From: Trichomonas vaginalis G3
Taxonomy: Eukaryota > Parabasalia > Trichomonadida > Trichomonadidae
Direction of reading: 5' to 3'
Length of the DNA: 64,000 bases
Assembly: GCF_026262505.1 (NCBI RefSeq)
Contig: NC_067204.1
Location: 8,341,797 to 8,405,796, forward strand
Part shown: piece after piece, positions 20,577 to 31,000 of the stretch
Numbering within the stretch: position 1 is the first letter of the stretch
How the letters are laid out: each line of letters begins with the position of its first letter
The notes under the pieces: generated by a model
Told to the model about the DNA's origin: nothing
The model's input: only the letters and a program-made list of their open reading frames with translations
Databases searched by the model: none
Program-made: the position numbers and the translations under genes

Positions 20577-21379
20577 GAGGATACTGGTCGGGTTATTCAA
20601 GACATTAAAAACGTGTATCCTGAAGTTATTGATTTATTTAGAGGAGTTAATGATTCAATTTCAAACATTCTATAACCCTCGATGAAGAGAATAAATTAAC
20701 AGATTATATATTCGTCATTATTGCAGAATTAATGAAGAGAATAAATGAAAAAGGAATTGGTGATATCATTAATGTCAGCGATGTAATGATGAAAAGAAAT
20801 TTTGACTCATTATTTACAAAACCGAAAACAGAATATAGTCTTTATGACGTAATTACCGAATTAATGAAAAAGATTAATGATAATAAGAGTTCTGGCGGAA
20901 GAGTTGAATTAGAAGTGAATGATGTTAATGAGAAATTAGCCGAAAAAGCAGATAAAAACCACGTTCATTATATAACTTCAGACGAACAGATTATAACGGA
21001 CTACCATGGATATTTAACACGAAGTGATGAAGTGAAGACGGAAGATGTTAATGAAAGAAGATATAAATACATTCGTGCTAAAGGTTATGACATAAGCTGT
21101 ACTGTACAGTATGACACGGGTAAAGCACCAGAAGCATTTAGTTATAACGATGAAATTTATGCCTCTACTTTCTCTGTTAACGGTGTATTAGTTGAACCAA
21201 GATTTACTTTGAGAGTTAAGGCAAAATAACGTTTGAAGATGCTATTAAAAGTAAAGCTGACAAAGTTGAACTCGAAGCAATGAACAAAGTTTTGAAATCT
21301 CATAAACACAACATCTCCGATATAAATGAACTTCAAGCTACATTAGACAGTAAAGCCGACAAGAACCATACAAACGAAT

Positions 21380-22012
21380 CCTTCACTACTATTAGAGCAG
21401 ACGACATAATATTGAACTATACCCTTGGTTCAAGTGCACCATTAGAAAATCCAAGTACAAGCGTAAAAGATACACTAAACTCCTTAAATAACAAATGTAT
21501 GAACATTGAAGGTCATGCCAGAAACTTTGAAGCATATGAACTACCAGCAATGTTAGATAAGAAAGCTGACAAGAACCATACACATGATTTCTTCACAACT
21601 GTTGGTATAGAAAGTATTGAAGGAACGGTTGAAGAAACTGGTGGGGATGCATTATATTGTAAACCTCCTAACTTTCCACAAGGTTTAACATCGGATGACG
21701 ACATAACGACGATGAGAAACATTAGATGTAAAGATGTTTATGTCATGAAGGATGAAAATAATGTTAAATTCACTGCTCAAGATTTATATGATAAGAAAGC
21801 TGACAAGAACCATACACATAAATCCTTCACTACTGTTAGAGCAGACGACATAATATTGAACTTTGATTTGGGTTCAAGTGCACCATTAGAAAATCCAAGT
21901 ACAAGCGTAAAAGATACTCTTAACAATTTAGATAAGAGTTGCAGGAATACCGAAGATCATGCCAGAAACTTTGAAGCACATGAACTACCAGCAATGTTAG
22001 ATAAGAAAGCTG
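21380..22012 (+). repeat. Internal duplication in the fibre gene
   Basis: The segment around 21380-21580 (RADDIILN, then SSAPLENPSTSVKDTLN, ending ELPAMLDKKADK) is repeated at about 21815-22012 with few nucleotide changes. Fibre shafts commonly lengthen this way. Confidence 0.8.
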
Positions 22013-22756
22013 ACAAAACTTATGTGGATGCAGAACTAACAAAGAAATTTTCGAAACCAGATACAATGACATTTACAACAGAAATTATAAATGGTGAACC
22101 ATCAACTCCATTTGAATTTGTTAGAGGTCTTCAACCAGATACTTTTGAATTTTTCTTGGATAATTCTATTGAACTAACATTACATTATAAAAGTGGAACA
22201 AATGCAACATTTCATCCGGGAGATACATTCCAAATGGTATTTAATGACATAAGTTCTTTAGAATATGTTTATAGAGTTATGAGCATATATGATTTAATAT
22301 ATCCTATAGGAGCTGTTTATACGTCTATGAATCCAATAAATCCAAACACTTTATTTGGTGGTAGATGGTATGAAATAGTTGACAGTTTTCCATTCTACAC
22401 TAATACGCAGTCAATGAAGATGGGAGGTTCAAAGAAAATAGGTATTGAAAACCTTCCTTCACATATGCATAGGTTCAGTGGAAGAACATCTGTGGAAGGA
22501 AACCATTCACATTCAATAACAAAAAGAGGTTATACAAATCTTGCAGCGGGTTCGGATAGACAGGGAATGCATAGATATGATATTTCAACTGACCCAGTAG
22601 ATTCAAGCACAGGTATTTTCTGTGGAACTGCAGGAAATCATACACATGTTGTAGCTGGTATTACAGACCCAGCAGGTAATGGAAAAGATTATATGCCTCC
22701 TTATATAACAATGCACGCTTGGATACGAGTTGGTTAAAATCTTTAACTTTACATAA

Positions 22757-23842
22757 ATGAGCTTGAAAGAAGTATTCGAACAACATCCATGGAGGTCATT
22801 TAAGAAGTTCAATGAAGCTGCAAAGAGTTGGGGATTTACTAACAGAGCTGAAGTTAAAAAGTTCTTTGACAAAAATGTTGTACATCAAACAAAAATAAAC
22901 CCTTACGACTACTTTTTACCAATTTACTCCAACACTCCTGACGCATACCAATTTGACACTCTCATTCAAAGCAGAAAAGGAGGACATAAACCATTCCTCA
23001 TCTTCATAAATGTTAACACTCGTAAAGCATATGCATATCCAATGAAAAATAAAGGAACTCGTGAAGTGTTAAGAGTTTTACAAAAGTTTGTAGCAGAACA
23101 TAACCCAAGTATTTTAACATCAGACCAAGACGGTGCATACCTCAGCAACGAAATCACAGAATTTCTCATTAAGCATAACATAACTCACTACACTACTGAA
23201 GACCATAACCATAACATACTCGGCATCATAAACCGCTTCATAAGGACTCTCAGAGATTTAAACCAAGAGCGAGACTTTACCGAAGAAACAATGAAACATT
23301 TCATCGAAGTTTACAATTCCTCAACACATTCTACAACAGGACATACACCAAATTCAATGACACAACAACAAGAAGAAAAGTATATACAAAAGAAACGAAG
23401 CCAAACACAAAATATCAGAAATTCAACACAATTTACCCTCATTCCTGGTACAAAAGTTCGTGTAGTTCTTGACGACAAACCGTTGACAAAGAAACGTTTA
23501 AGGTTAAGTAGAAACTATTATATCGTAGACTCTACACAAGGTAATGGATATCTTATAAAAGCTGCTGACGACTCCATAGCATTTTACCCTCGACATAAGT
23601 TAGTTGAAAGTAGTAATGGCAAACTTGCTGAAACCATTGACGAAGCAAAGCGAGGAGTGGTTATTGAAATACTTGACTACAACATAAACGATGACACTTA
23701 TAAAGTAAGATATGAAGGAGGCGTTGAAGATGTTATACCATCTAAGAACTTGAGAGAATCTAAACCAACTCATCTGGGACCATTAGAGCGGGAGTACTGG
23801 AAAGATAAAAATAAGCTAGAAAGAATAAGAAAATTCTTCTAA
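22757..23842 (+). CDS. Maverick integrase (retroviral-type DDE, chromo-like C-terminus)
   Basis: This intact 361-residue gene follows the fibre gene after 19 bases. The core shows YQFDTLIQS (first Asp), TSDQDGAY (second Asp, codon 23123-23125) and, exactly 35 residues later, Asn in GIINRFIRTLRD (codon 23231-23233), where retroviral and Polinton integrases carry Glu. The rest of the fold (YNSSTHSTTGHTPNSM) is typical. The C-terminus (YKVRYEGGVEDVIPSKNL) is a chromo/SH3-like module that may guide target choice. The recognisable zinc-binding HHCC N-terminus is absent. If the Asn is the active-site position, this copy should be catalytically impaired; alternatively the family uses a neighbouring acidic residue. 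Confidence 0.9.
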   Translation: MSLKEVFEQHPWRSFKKFNEAAKSWGFTNRAEVKKFFDKNVVHQTKINPYDYFLPIYSNTPDAYQFDTLIQSRKGGHKPFLIFINVNTRKAYAYPMKNKGTREVLRVLQKFVAEHNPSILTSDQDGAYLSNEITEFLIKHNITHYTTEDHNHNILGIINRFIRTLRDLNQERDFTEETMKHFIEVYNSSTHSTTGHTPNSMTQQQEEKYIQKKRSQTQNIRNSTQFTLIPGTKVRVVLDDKPLTKKRLRLSRNYYIVDSTQGNGYLIKAADDSIAFYPRHKLVESSNGKLAETIDEAKRGVVIEILDYNINDDTYKVRYEGGVEDVIPSKNLRESKPTHLGPLEREYWKDKNKLERIRKFF

Positions 23843-23928
23843 ACTTTTTCATTAGATGTAAATCAGACATGAATGAGAACAGTCATGATATCATTAATGG
23901 TACCATTTATTTTTGTCATAAATTTACA

Positions 23929-24210
23929 CCAAAAATAATGTTAAGGGTAGAAGGTTAGATCTAACCTCATTTCTAACCTCATTTCTAACCTCTTGAATTT
24001 TCATGACTTCTTCGTAAATGTTTTGTCAAGACTTCTTCGTAAATGTTTTTTCACCTCTTTTTTCACCTCTTGAATTTTCATGACTTCTTCGTAAATGTTT
24101 TGTCAAGACTTCTTCGTAATGAGTGTAAAGGACCCAAAAATAATGTTAAGGGTAGAAGGTTAGATCTAACCTCATTTCTAACCTCATTTCTAACCTCTTG
24201 AATTTTCATG
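23929..24210 (+). repeat. Direct repeat pair upstream of the 314-aa gene
   Basis: A 77-bp unit occurs at 23929-24005 and 24134-24210 (205 bp apart), with the palindrome GGTTAGATCTAACC and repeated CTCATTTCTAAC. Between them GACTTCTTCGTAA occurs four times. A 44-bp core (23944-23987 and 24149-24192) recurs inverted at 25230-25273, on the other side of the 314-residue gene. Confidence 0.85.
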
Positions 24211-24276
24211 AATTTTCCCGAAATAAAAAATAAAGTTAGTTTTATTTTTTTTATTTTTTTATTTTGTATAAAAGAC

Positions 24277-25218
24277 ATGATTTCAACAATCGGCACAACA
24301 ACAGTTCAAACAACAACAGCACCAAACTCGTTAGTTATGAAACCTACGTCAATGTTGGTAGAGATGAAAAACTTCATTCCTTCTTCATATACTTTCGAAA
24401 CAAAAATCCAGAAGATAAAGCAGGAACTTTTAACAAGTAATTTAGACTGTACCGCACAGGATGAAACAAATGAACAGTATCTTTATGACATGCAGGACAT
24501 TATTGACCATTTACCTAAACTACCTGAAATTCAGCAACAAAAACTCGCTATTCCTGAATTCGATGAAATAGAAGTGAAACCAACTGACTCAGTAGAAATA
24601 AAGAAGTTCATACGAAAGGTAAATTATGAATTCCTTGGTTTTCATTGCAACCATAAGGTTATGGACAAAGATTGCGATATGGTATATAAGAATGTTTCTG
24701 ACATATATAAATCCGGGGAGTTTAAGACCTACGACAACTTTGTTTCGTTAGTTGCAGAATGTGTATGGCAGATAAGAGATAAAGATAGAAGAGGTAAGGT
24801 ATGGAATGAACAGATAAAACCAACTGCTTCAGATTTAAAGAAAACCATTGACGCTTTAGTTGTTTTAGCAGGTAAGGTTTCAGAATATAACGCAAAAATG
24901 AACCCGCAATGTTCTAAATGTAAAGCAGCAATTAGGAAATATAACTACTCCGTCAAAGAGATAGAACGTATGCGAAACGACTATGCAGACTTAAAGAAAG
25001 AAGTAGAGAAACCAGCAGAAGATAAAATGGACATGTTAGAATTTCTGAACAAAAACTATCCAACAGCAGAAGATTTCCTTCTATCTGACGTCAAGAAGAA
25101 ATATAAAGAAACCTTCGGCATTGTTAAAACATTCGATGTACTAAAAGAAGAAATAGAGGCTACAAAACTGTTTAGAGTCTCACGAATTCATAACGTTTAC
25201 CATGTAAAACGCTTATAA
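24277..25218 (+). CDS. Maverick protein of unknown function (314 aa) in an inverted-repeat-flanked segment
   Basis: The ATG at 24277 (MISTIGTTTVQTTTAP) is chosen because the upstream in-frame codons fall in the T-rich leader TTTATTTTTTTATTTTGTAT. A Thr-rich N-terminus is followed by a largely helical protein with a Cys/His cluster (CNHKVMDKDCD), a CSKC pair at about residue 210 and coiled-coil heptads (IERMRNDYADLKKEVE). No known domain. Inverted copies of a 44-bp sequence on either side suggest this gene is a separate cassette. Intact, unlike its downstream neighbours. Confidence 0.6.
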   Translation: MISTIGTTTVQTTTAPNSLVMKPTSMLVEMKNFIPSSYTFETKIQKIKQELLTSNLDCTAQDETNEQYLYDMQDIIDHLPKLPEIQQQKLAIPEFDEIEVKPTDSVEIKKFIRKVNYEFLGFHCNHKVMDKDCDMVYKNVSDIYKSGEFKTYDNFVSLVAECVWQIRDKDRRGKVWNEQIKPTASDLKKTIDALVVLAGKVSEYNAKMNPQCSKCKAAIRKYNYSVKEIERMRNDYADLKKEVEKPAEDKMDMLEFLNKNYPTAEDFLLSDVKKKYKETFGIVKTFDVLKEEIEATKLFRVSRIHNVYHVKRL

Positions 25219-25229
25219 AATAACTGGGG

Positions 25230-25273
25230 TAGAAATGAGGTTAGAAATGAGGTTAGATCTAACCTTCTACCCT
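25230..25273 (-). repeat. Inverted copy of the 44-bp flank repeat
   Basis: The complement of this segment equals 23944-23987 and 24149-24192. It begins 11 bases after the stop codon of the 314-residue gene. Confidence 0.9.
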
Positions 25274-25506
25274 AAAATATATTTTTATTGAATTCAGCAC
25301 AAAATTCTGAGTAAAATGACATATGGCACGTGTCAAACCGTTGAGTTTTCACAAATTTTAAAAATTGCTGCGGAAAGTTCGTCAAAAAAGTGAAGGTTCC
25401 CGACGGTTTCAAACCGCCATACTTTACATGAAGATAGTTTACAATGTCAACTAAATATCATGTACGATAGAAACGGTTATGTAAAGTTTACATTTTGTAA
25501 AGTTTT

Positions 25507-25741
25507 GTCCTGATTCAAGACAAGATTTGTATTTTTTCAGAACAAGTCTTGTATTTTTTCAAGACAAATCTTGTCCTGATTCAGAACAAGACTTGCACTT
25601 TTTAGTCAGTTTTTCTTGTAAAGTTCTCAAATTTGAGAACAATTGTCCTGATTCAAGACAAGTCTTGTATTTTTTCAGAACAAGTCTTGTATTTTTTCAA
25701 GACAAATCTTGTCCTGATTCAGAACAAGACTTGCACTTTTT
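25507..25741. repeat. Palindrome-rich direct repeats in the largest Maverick spacer
   Basis: Two 97-bp copies (25507-25603, 25645-25741), nearly identical, each contain four variants of the dyad CAAGACAAGTCTTG alternating with TGTATTTTTTC. A perfect 18-bp palindrome, GTTCTCAAATTTGAGAAC (25623-25640), lies between them. The surrounding 25.22-26.10 kb has no credible gene. Further small dyads (CGGTTTCAAACCG at 25404-25416) are nearby. Candidate protein-binding or replication-control region (inference). Confidence 0.8.
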
Positions 25742-26101
25742 CAGGAAATCCTATCGTCCAACTTTACAAATGTCACTTTTTCAACATGATTGCATTTTGG
25801 TCGGGGAACAACTTTCTCTCAATTTTGCCACTTTTTCTATCGTCGTGTTTTGTCACTTTTCCCTCAGGGTGTGTGTCAGAAAATATCCAAAATCTTTATA
25901 GCCTCGTATCTCCTTCAATTCTTGACGGTTTGACATGTATGACACACCATTCAATTCAGAATTATGTGCTGAATCTTATGACCTTCATTTGTTCGACTTC
26001 TTTTCACATATGTAACCATGAAATTTTAACATTTCTTTAACACAGAAAAATAAAGTTATTTTATTTTTATTTTATTTTTTTATTTGTATGTAAAGACAGT
26101 A

Positions 26102-26924
26102 ATGACAACATCAGAGAACACAACAACTGCTATCGTTCATGAAGTCATAAATGAAGAATACGAATACATACAATATAACAAACAGTTACGTCTCATTCGT
26201 TCTGTCAAGACGAATGTATCAAATGCAAAGTATAATGAACGCTCTTCGTTCTACAAAGCAAGCATATCATTGGTTGAAAACCAACAGGCAAAAGAACTTT
26301 AGAAAGAATTTCCTCATATGATTGCTTCCCTCGGAAAACCGAGGGAAGAGATTCCGTACGAAAATCGCAAGAATTTGGCTCCTGGTTTGAAAGTTATTAT
26401 GTTCATAGACTTTTAGTAAATGCTGTAGCAATGTGGGCTTCACCTCGTTATGCTTGTTATATTTTATGATGTTAGATGAACTATATAAAGCAGAAACGTG
26501 AGAGATGGAAAAGAAACTTCAAGCAAAAGATGAAGTCATTGAATCCAAAGACAAAAGCATACAGAAAAGAATACCACGTTCAGTACCAAAAGGAAAGGAA
26601 AAGAGTATAAGTATATGATTTACGCTGAAGAGATGGAAAATGAAGAAGACAGAGATATGGTTATGTTGCATTTAGTCAGAAGAAACAACAAAAGCTTTTA
26701 TGACCTTGCTAAGATTTACAAATCTGACAGAAACTGGTTCTATCGTGAAAAATTACCGATTTCAATGACACCGAATGAGCAAATAAAAGAAATTGTCAAA
26801 AAATACTCTTCCTCAAACACACTATGACATCAAAGGTTGCACAATACTTACATTCAAAGAAGACTTACCATTACTGAAGGAAAAAATAACAGAATATTTC
26901 GATAACTTCAAGGAGGAAGAATGA
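26102..26924 (+). pseudogene. KilA-N domain protein, several frameshifts
   Basis: The ATG at 26102 (MTTSENTTTAIVHEV) follows a Maverick-type T-rich leader. Across at least four frames it reads HMIASLGKPREEIPYENR, then WFESYYVHRLLVNAVAMW with ASPRYACYI, then EMEKKLQAKDEVIESKD, RIPRSVPKGKEKSYKYM and YAEEMENEEDRDMVMLHLV. This is the KilA-N DNA-binding domain of DNA viruses and phages followed by the MSV199/DUF3627-like coiled and C-terminal region. KilA-N genes are greatly amplified in Trichomonas, largely through Mavericks. A hairpin at 26325-26348 (10-bp arms, AAAA loop) lies in the N-terminal coding part. Confidence 0.75.
26325..26348. repeat. Hairpin in the KilA-N pseudogene
   Basis: CTTCCCTCGG, loop AAAA, CCGAGGGAAG: ten perfect pairs. 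Longer than the paired mini-hairpins and without an obvious partner. Confidence 0.75.
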
Positions 26925-27027
26925 AGTCACGACAACATTAACGAAGAAGTCACGACAACATTAACGAAGAGAGAATGAGGTGAAAAAACAGTGACATCTC
27001 ACCTCTTCACCAAAAATAATATTTTGC

Positions 27028-27499
27028 TTAAATAGCTTCAGGGTCAATTTCTTCAACCATTTCACTTCCTTCGTCAATGTCAATAGAAGCTTCTTCAACC
27101 TTTGGTAAGAACTTTTGTATACATCTTTGTTCGTTATTGTTTCAGAGATGAAGAATAATATTTCACATTTATTTCACCCTTCTTATATTCTTTCTGTTCG
27201 GAAAGATTTAAAGCAATACTGAAGAAGTCAATGTTGGAGTTCTTTATAATAGTATAATGAGTATCTTTGACATTCACGAAGAAACCCTTTTGTTTCAAAA
27301 CTACTGCTAACTCTTGTGAAGTATAACGTTTGCGGTCAATGACAATAGCTAATGGTCTGACATACTGACCGAACTTAGATTCTTTCACAAACTTCTTGTT
27401 AAAGATAACATTAACGTTTGGCAGAACCATTGAACTCATTCTGATGGCAGTAGCGAGAGCATTGTATGAAAAGAACTTGCAATCTTGCATGTGTTTCAT
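27028..27499 (-). pseudogene. Maverick protein of unknown function, one frameshift near its end
   Basis: The first 121 residues (27499-27137) are open. The frame then stops, but shifting by one base near 27137-27145 continues to 27028 with RCIQKFLPKVEEASIDIDEG and an acidic tail, giving about 157 residues. The body is alpha/beta with basic patches (VIFNKKFVKESKFGQYVRPL). No family recognised. It is divergent from the next gene across an AT-rich spacer (27500-27593) full of A and T runs. Confidence 0.5.
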
Positions 27500-27593
27500 T
27501 AAAATAAAAAATATTAAATATATTTTGAAAAATAACTTAAAAAAAAATCTAATCTAATTTTTTCAAAAATATTTTTTTATTTTCCTACTAAAG

Positions 27594-28026
27594 ATGTATC
27601 GAAGTTGTCTAAGTTAGAACACTCGGAAATAAAACAACTTCTTACAGAAGCTAATATAGATGTTGCAAAGCATTACGCAACAAACAAAAAAGCACTCGCT
27701 GACTTATTAAAGACTATAATGGTGCAATAAGTTATGATAGAATTCATGAGTTCATAAAGCCGCAACGCGGCGAGGACGAAGTCCATGCAATAGCATTTCC
27801 TTTAAATGACGTTGCTATTGACTTATATCATAGACGTTCAGTACCTCATGAAGTAAGAAGAGAAATGTTTGACATAACAAATGCGAACGTTGGTGAAACA
27901 AGAAGAAGAGACGACACACTGAAACAGAGAAGAGAGATGTTTAAAAGTGCTATAGAACAAGTTCGTAAAGCTAACGATGTCATTCGTTCCATTGACGACA
28001 AACCAAAAGAAGGTGAGGATGGTTAA
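27594..28026 (+). pseudogene. Maverick SAP/HeH-like protein, frameshifted
   Basis: The ATG at 27594 is out of frame with the body; the frame then runs SKLSKLEHSEIKQLLTEANI and HYATNKKALADLLK (27599-27715), shifts, and continues NGAISYDRIHEFIKP to EGEDG at 28026. The first part has the spacing of a SAP/HeH-type DNA-binding helix-extension-helix. The rest is helical and basic (RREMFKSAIEQVRKANDVI). Double-hairpin element 4 lies in it (KPQRGEDEV). Placed immediately before the polymerase, it could be a terminal-protein or accessory factor, but that is only position. Confidence 0.5.
27759..27784 (+). repeat. Double-hairpin element 4
   Basis: GCCGC-AAC-GCGGC (27759-27771), spacer GA, GGAC-GAA-GTCC (27774-27784). 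Both perfect, three-base loops. Confidence 0.85.
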
Positions 28027-28032
28027 AGAAAG

Positions 28033-31000
28033 ATGAAGAGAATAGGAAGAGAAATGTGAAGTCAGGCAATAGACTCATTGACTTTAACATCGAAGCTTTA
28101 GATGAACCAAACAGAGACTACTTACACAAACATTTCGGTAAGTTTTCATGAGACTCTTAGAGAAAATTAAAATAAACTCACAACAGAGATGGATGGTATG
28201 TTATAAACTTGGTGGAAAGTATGAATGTTCTACGTTAAACCTCAATAATATTGGAACATTACTACATCAGCTCTTGAAGGAGAACTTTTATATCAGAGAT
28301 AGAAGCAAATGCGCAGGTATTGTTGAAATGCACTATGACTTCTTCTTGACAAACATAAAGAATCTTACCGAAATAAAGATGTATGATTTAACAGAATATG
28401 AAGGCTTAACGATGTCAGATGTAAGAAAGGCAAACCAAAAAAGAGACCATATAGAGATGAAAGCACACTGACAAATGACCAGAAAGCCATTTTGGAAGCT
28501 CTTAAGCAAACAGGAACCCAGCACTTATAGAAAGCTTTTGGAAAGATAATGGTGAAAAGAAGTTTTATAAGAAGAGAAGCGGTCAGTTCTGGAAGTATCT
28601 TTGCACATTACCTATAAATCTTGAACGCTACCAAATCTTCAATGAACTAACAAAAGAACTGCAACACTTATGACAGAGGACAATTGTTTCGTTTATGCTT
28701 GCATTCAGGCTGGAGTAAATGAAGAAACTATTGACCACATGAGAGAAGTCATTCGTGTTAGAGACTTTCCTCAAAGTAAAGTACAAGAAATTTCTGACGC
28801 AACAGGTATATCATTTAATGTTACCATTGGTTATTTTCAATGAGTCAAGACATAATGAAATAAAGAGATATATACCAAAAGAATGCGAAACTGTTAGAAC
28901 TATTGACTTACTTCTTGTTGAAGACCACTACATGCTAAATGAAAGATTACCAATGACAACATACTTCATTCGAAACTATAAAGAAATTCTCAAAGCTTGT
29001 GGTGGATGAACATTGAGAAACAGATGAAGATTTATACAAAGAGAGAAGATAAATATGTTGTTCGTTATGATAGAACAACACCGTTATGGGATGTTATGAA
29101 AACATTGTGGGAGTGCAAATATTTCGAACCTATTTCTTATGGAGAACTTTTCACATATACTACTGACTTATATAAACAGAACCTTGCACCATTTAAAGAT
29201 TTGACATATGCTCCAAAGTATTGTGTACAACTGAAGAAGAAAGCAGAGTCAAAGAAGTAAATAAAGCTAAATGTAAATTCATACCTGAGCACGTTTTCTT
29301 TGCTGACTTTGAGTGTAGTACGGATGGCTTTCATAAAGCTTTTAACATCTGTTATGACAGTGAAGATGGTTCAGTTAGTGAAAGCATTGGGTCAAAACTG
29401 TGCAACAGAATTTTTGGAAAGACTTCCTGACAAGAGTTTAATATATTTCCATAACCTCAGTTATGACATAAACTTCATCTTAAGACACATGACAGAAGTG
29501 AAAGGAACTCCCATCATTAAAGGTTCACGAACAATGCAAATAACTGGCTTATATAAAGGACGGGCAATTATTAAAAGACTCTTACAGTGTTATAAATAAG
29601 AAGCTTAAACTATTTCCTGCTATGTTTAACTTACAAACAGGACCGAAAGAAGTATTTCCATATAACTACTACAGCAGTGTTTTGTTAGCAAATGACAAAC
29701 AGAACTGGTGTCATTTCTGAAGCATGTAAGTTTATCCATGTGCAGATACATTTATGAAGAACATAGATTCCATCAAAGGTTGCAGAATAGATGAAAACCA
29801 CTTCGACTTAGAAAAATATAGCACGTTTTACTGCAAACAAGATGTAAGAATTTTTAAGAGAAGGTTTTGTAAAGTTCCGCAATGACTTATTGAAAGAGTT
29901 TGATTTAACGTTTATGACTACGTTAGTATTTGTTCTATTGCTAACAAATTGTTGAGAACAGAGTATACTTCCCGAATGGAAATCTTTATGACCTCTCAAA
30001 TAAACCAAGAGAATTTATTTCGAGATGCATTCAAGGTGGAAGATGTATGTTGTCAGATAACATGAAACAAAAGAGCAAAAAGAAACTCATTGCTGACTTC
30101 GACACTGTTTCATTATATCCTTCAGCTATAGCAAGACTTTATACTTTAGAAGGTATTCCAAAAGTATTGAAGGATGAGATGTTAAGCACAGAGTATCTCA
30201 TGAGACATTTATTCGATGATGACCAAAAGGAACCCATTGGTGAAAAGTTTATGTCTGGCTTCTTTGTTCTCATTAAGATAACAGAGATTGGTATACCCAG
30301 ACACTTTCATTTAATAGTTTGCGACCCTGAACTAAATCCAGAACTTAACGTTCCAAGAAGTTCAAACACTTGCTGTCTCATGTATGTTGACCATATAACA
30401 TTACAAGACCTCATAAAATATCAAGGTGTCAAATGTGAAGTGTTGCAAGGATACTATTACGATGGAAACAGAGATATGAGAATAAGAGATGAAGTAAAGA
30501 AGTTGTTTGAGTTAAGGTTAAAGTATAAGAAAGAAGGAAATCCTTTGCAAGAAATTATAAAACTCATTCTGAACAGCATTTATGGCAAAACTATTCTATC
30601 TCCTATTGAGTCAAAAATAACCATAGTAAATGACAAAGATGCTATAAGATATGCTATAAGAAATTACAACCATATAGTGAAGTTCGAAGGTTTGGATGGT
30701 TCAGATAAAACTATTTTCAAGCTAACGAAAAGCATTTGCAGACACTTTAACTTCTGTCCACTTGGTGTTAATATTCTGTCTATGTCAAAACGTATTATGA
30801 ATGAAGTATTCTGTACTGCAGAGGACATGGGACTTCAAATCTTCTACCAGGATACCGACAGTATGCACTTATATAATGAAGACATCCCAAAGCTTGCAGC
30901 AGAGTTTAAGAAGAGATATGGTCGCGAACTTATAGGAAAGAACCTTGGTCAATTTCATAGCGACTTTGCAGAAATAACACCTGGAAAACAAAGTTTAGCA

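Larger units (their letters stand above)
19293..22737 (+). pseudogene. Phage-like fibre protein with C-terminal tail-collar domain, four frameshifts
   Basis: Five consecutive plus-strand frames (19293-19625, 19595-20500, 20478-20675, 20732-21229, 21280-22737) read as one gene of about 1,150 residues broken near 19570, 20420, 20672 and 21225. At each break the neighbouring frame continues the repeat pattern. The N-terminal part has repeats of the form TPCTMPFI-(V/K)-(N/D)-GE followed by (D/S)TVY. The middle has DKKADKNHTH units, typical of trimeric phage tail fibres. The C-terminus holds YPIGAVYTSMNPINPNTLFG, then HMHRFSGRT, GNHSHSI and PPYITMHAWIRVG, the phage tail-collar / Gp10-like tip domain. 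It probably forms a trimeric receptor-binding spike (inference from the phage families). Confidence 0.8.
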
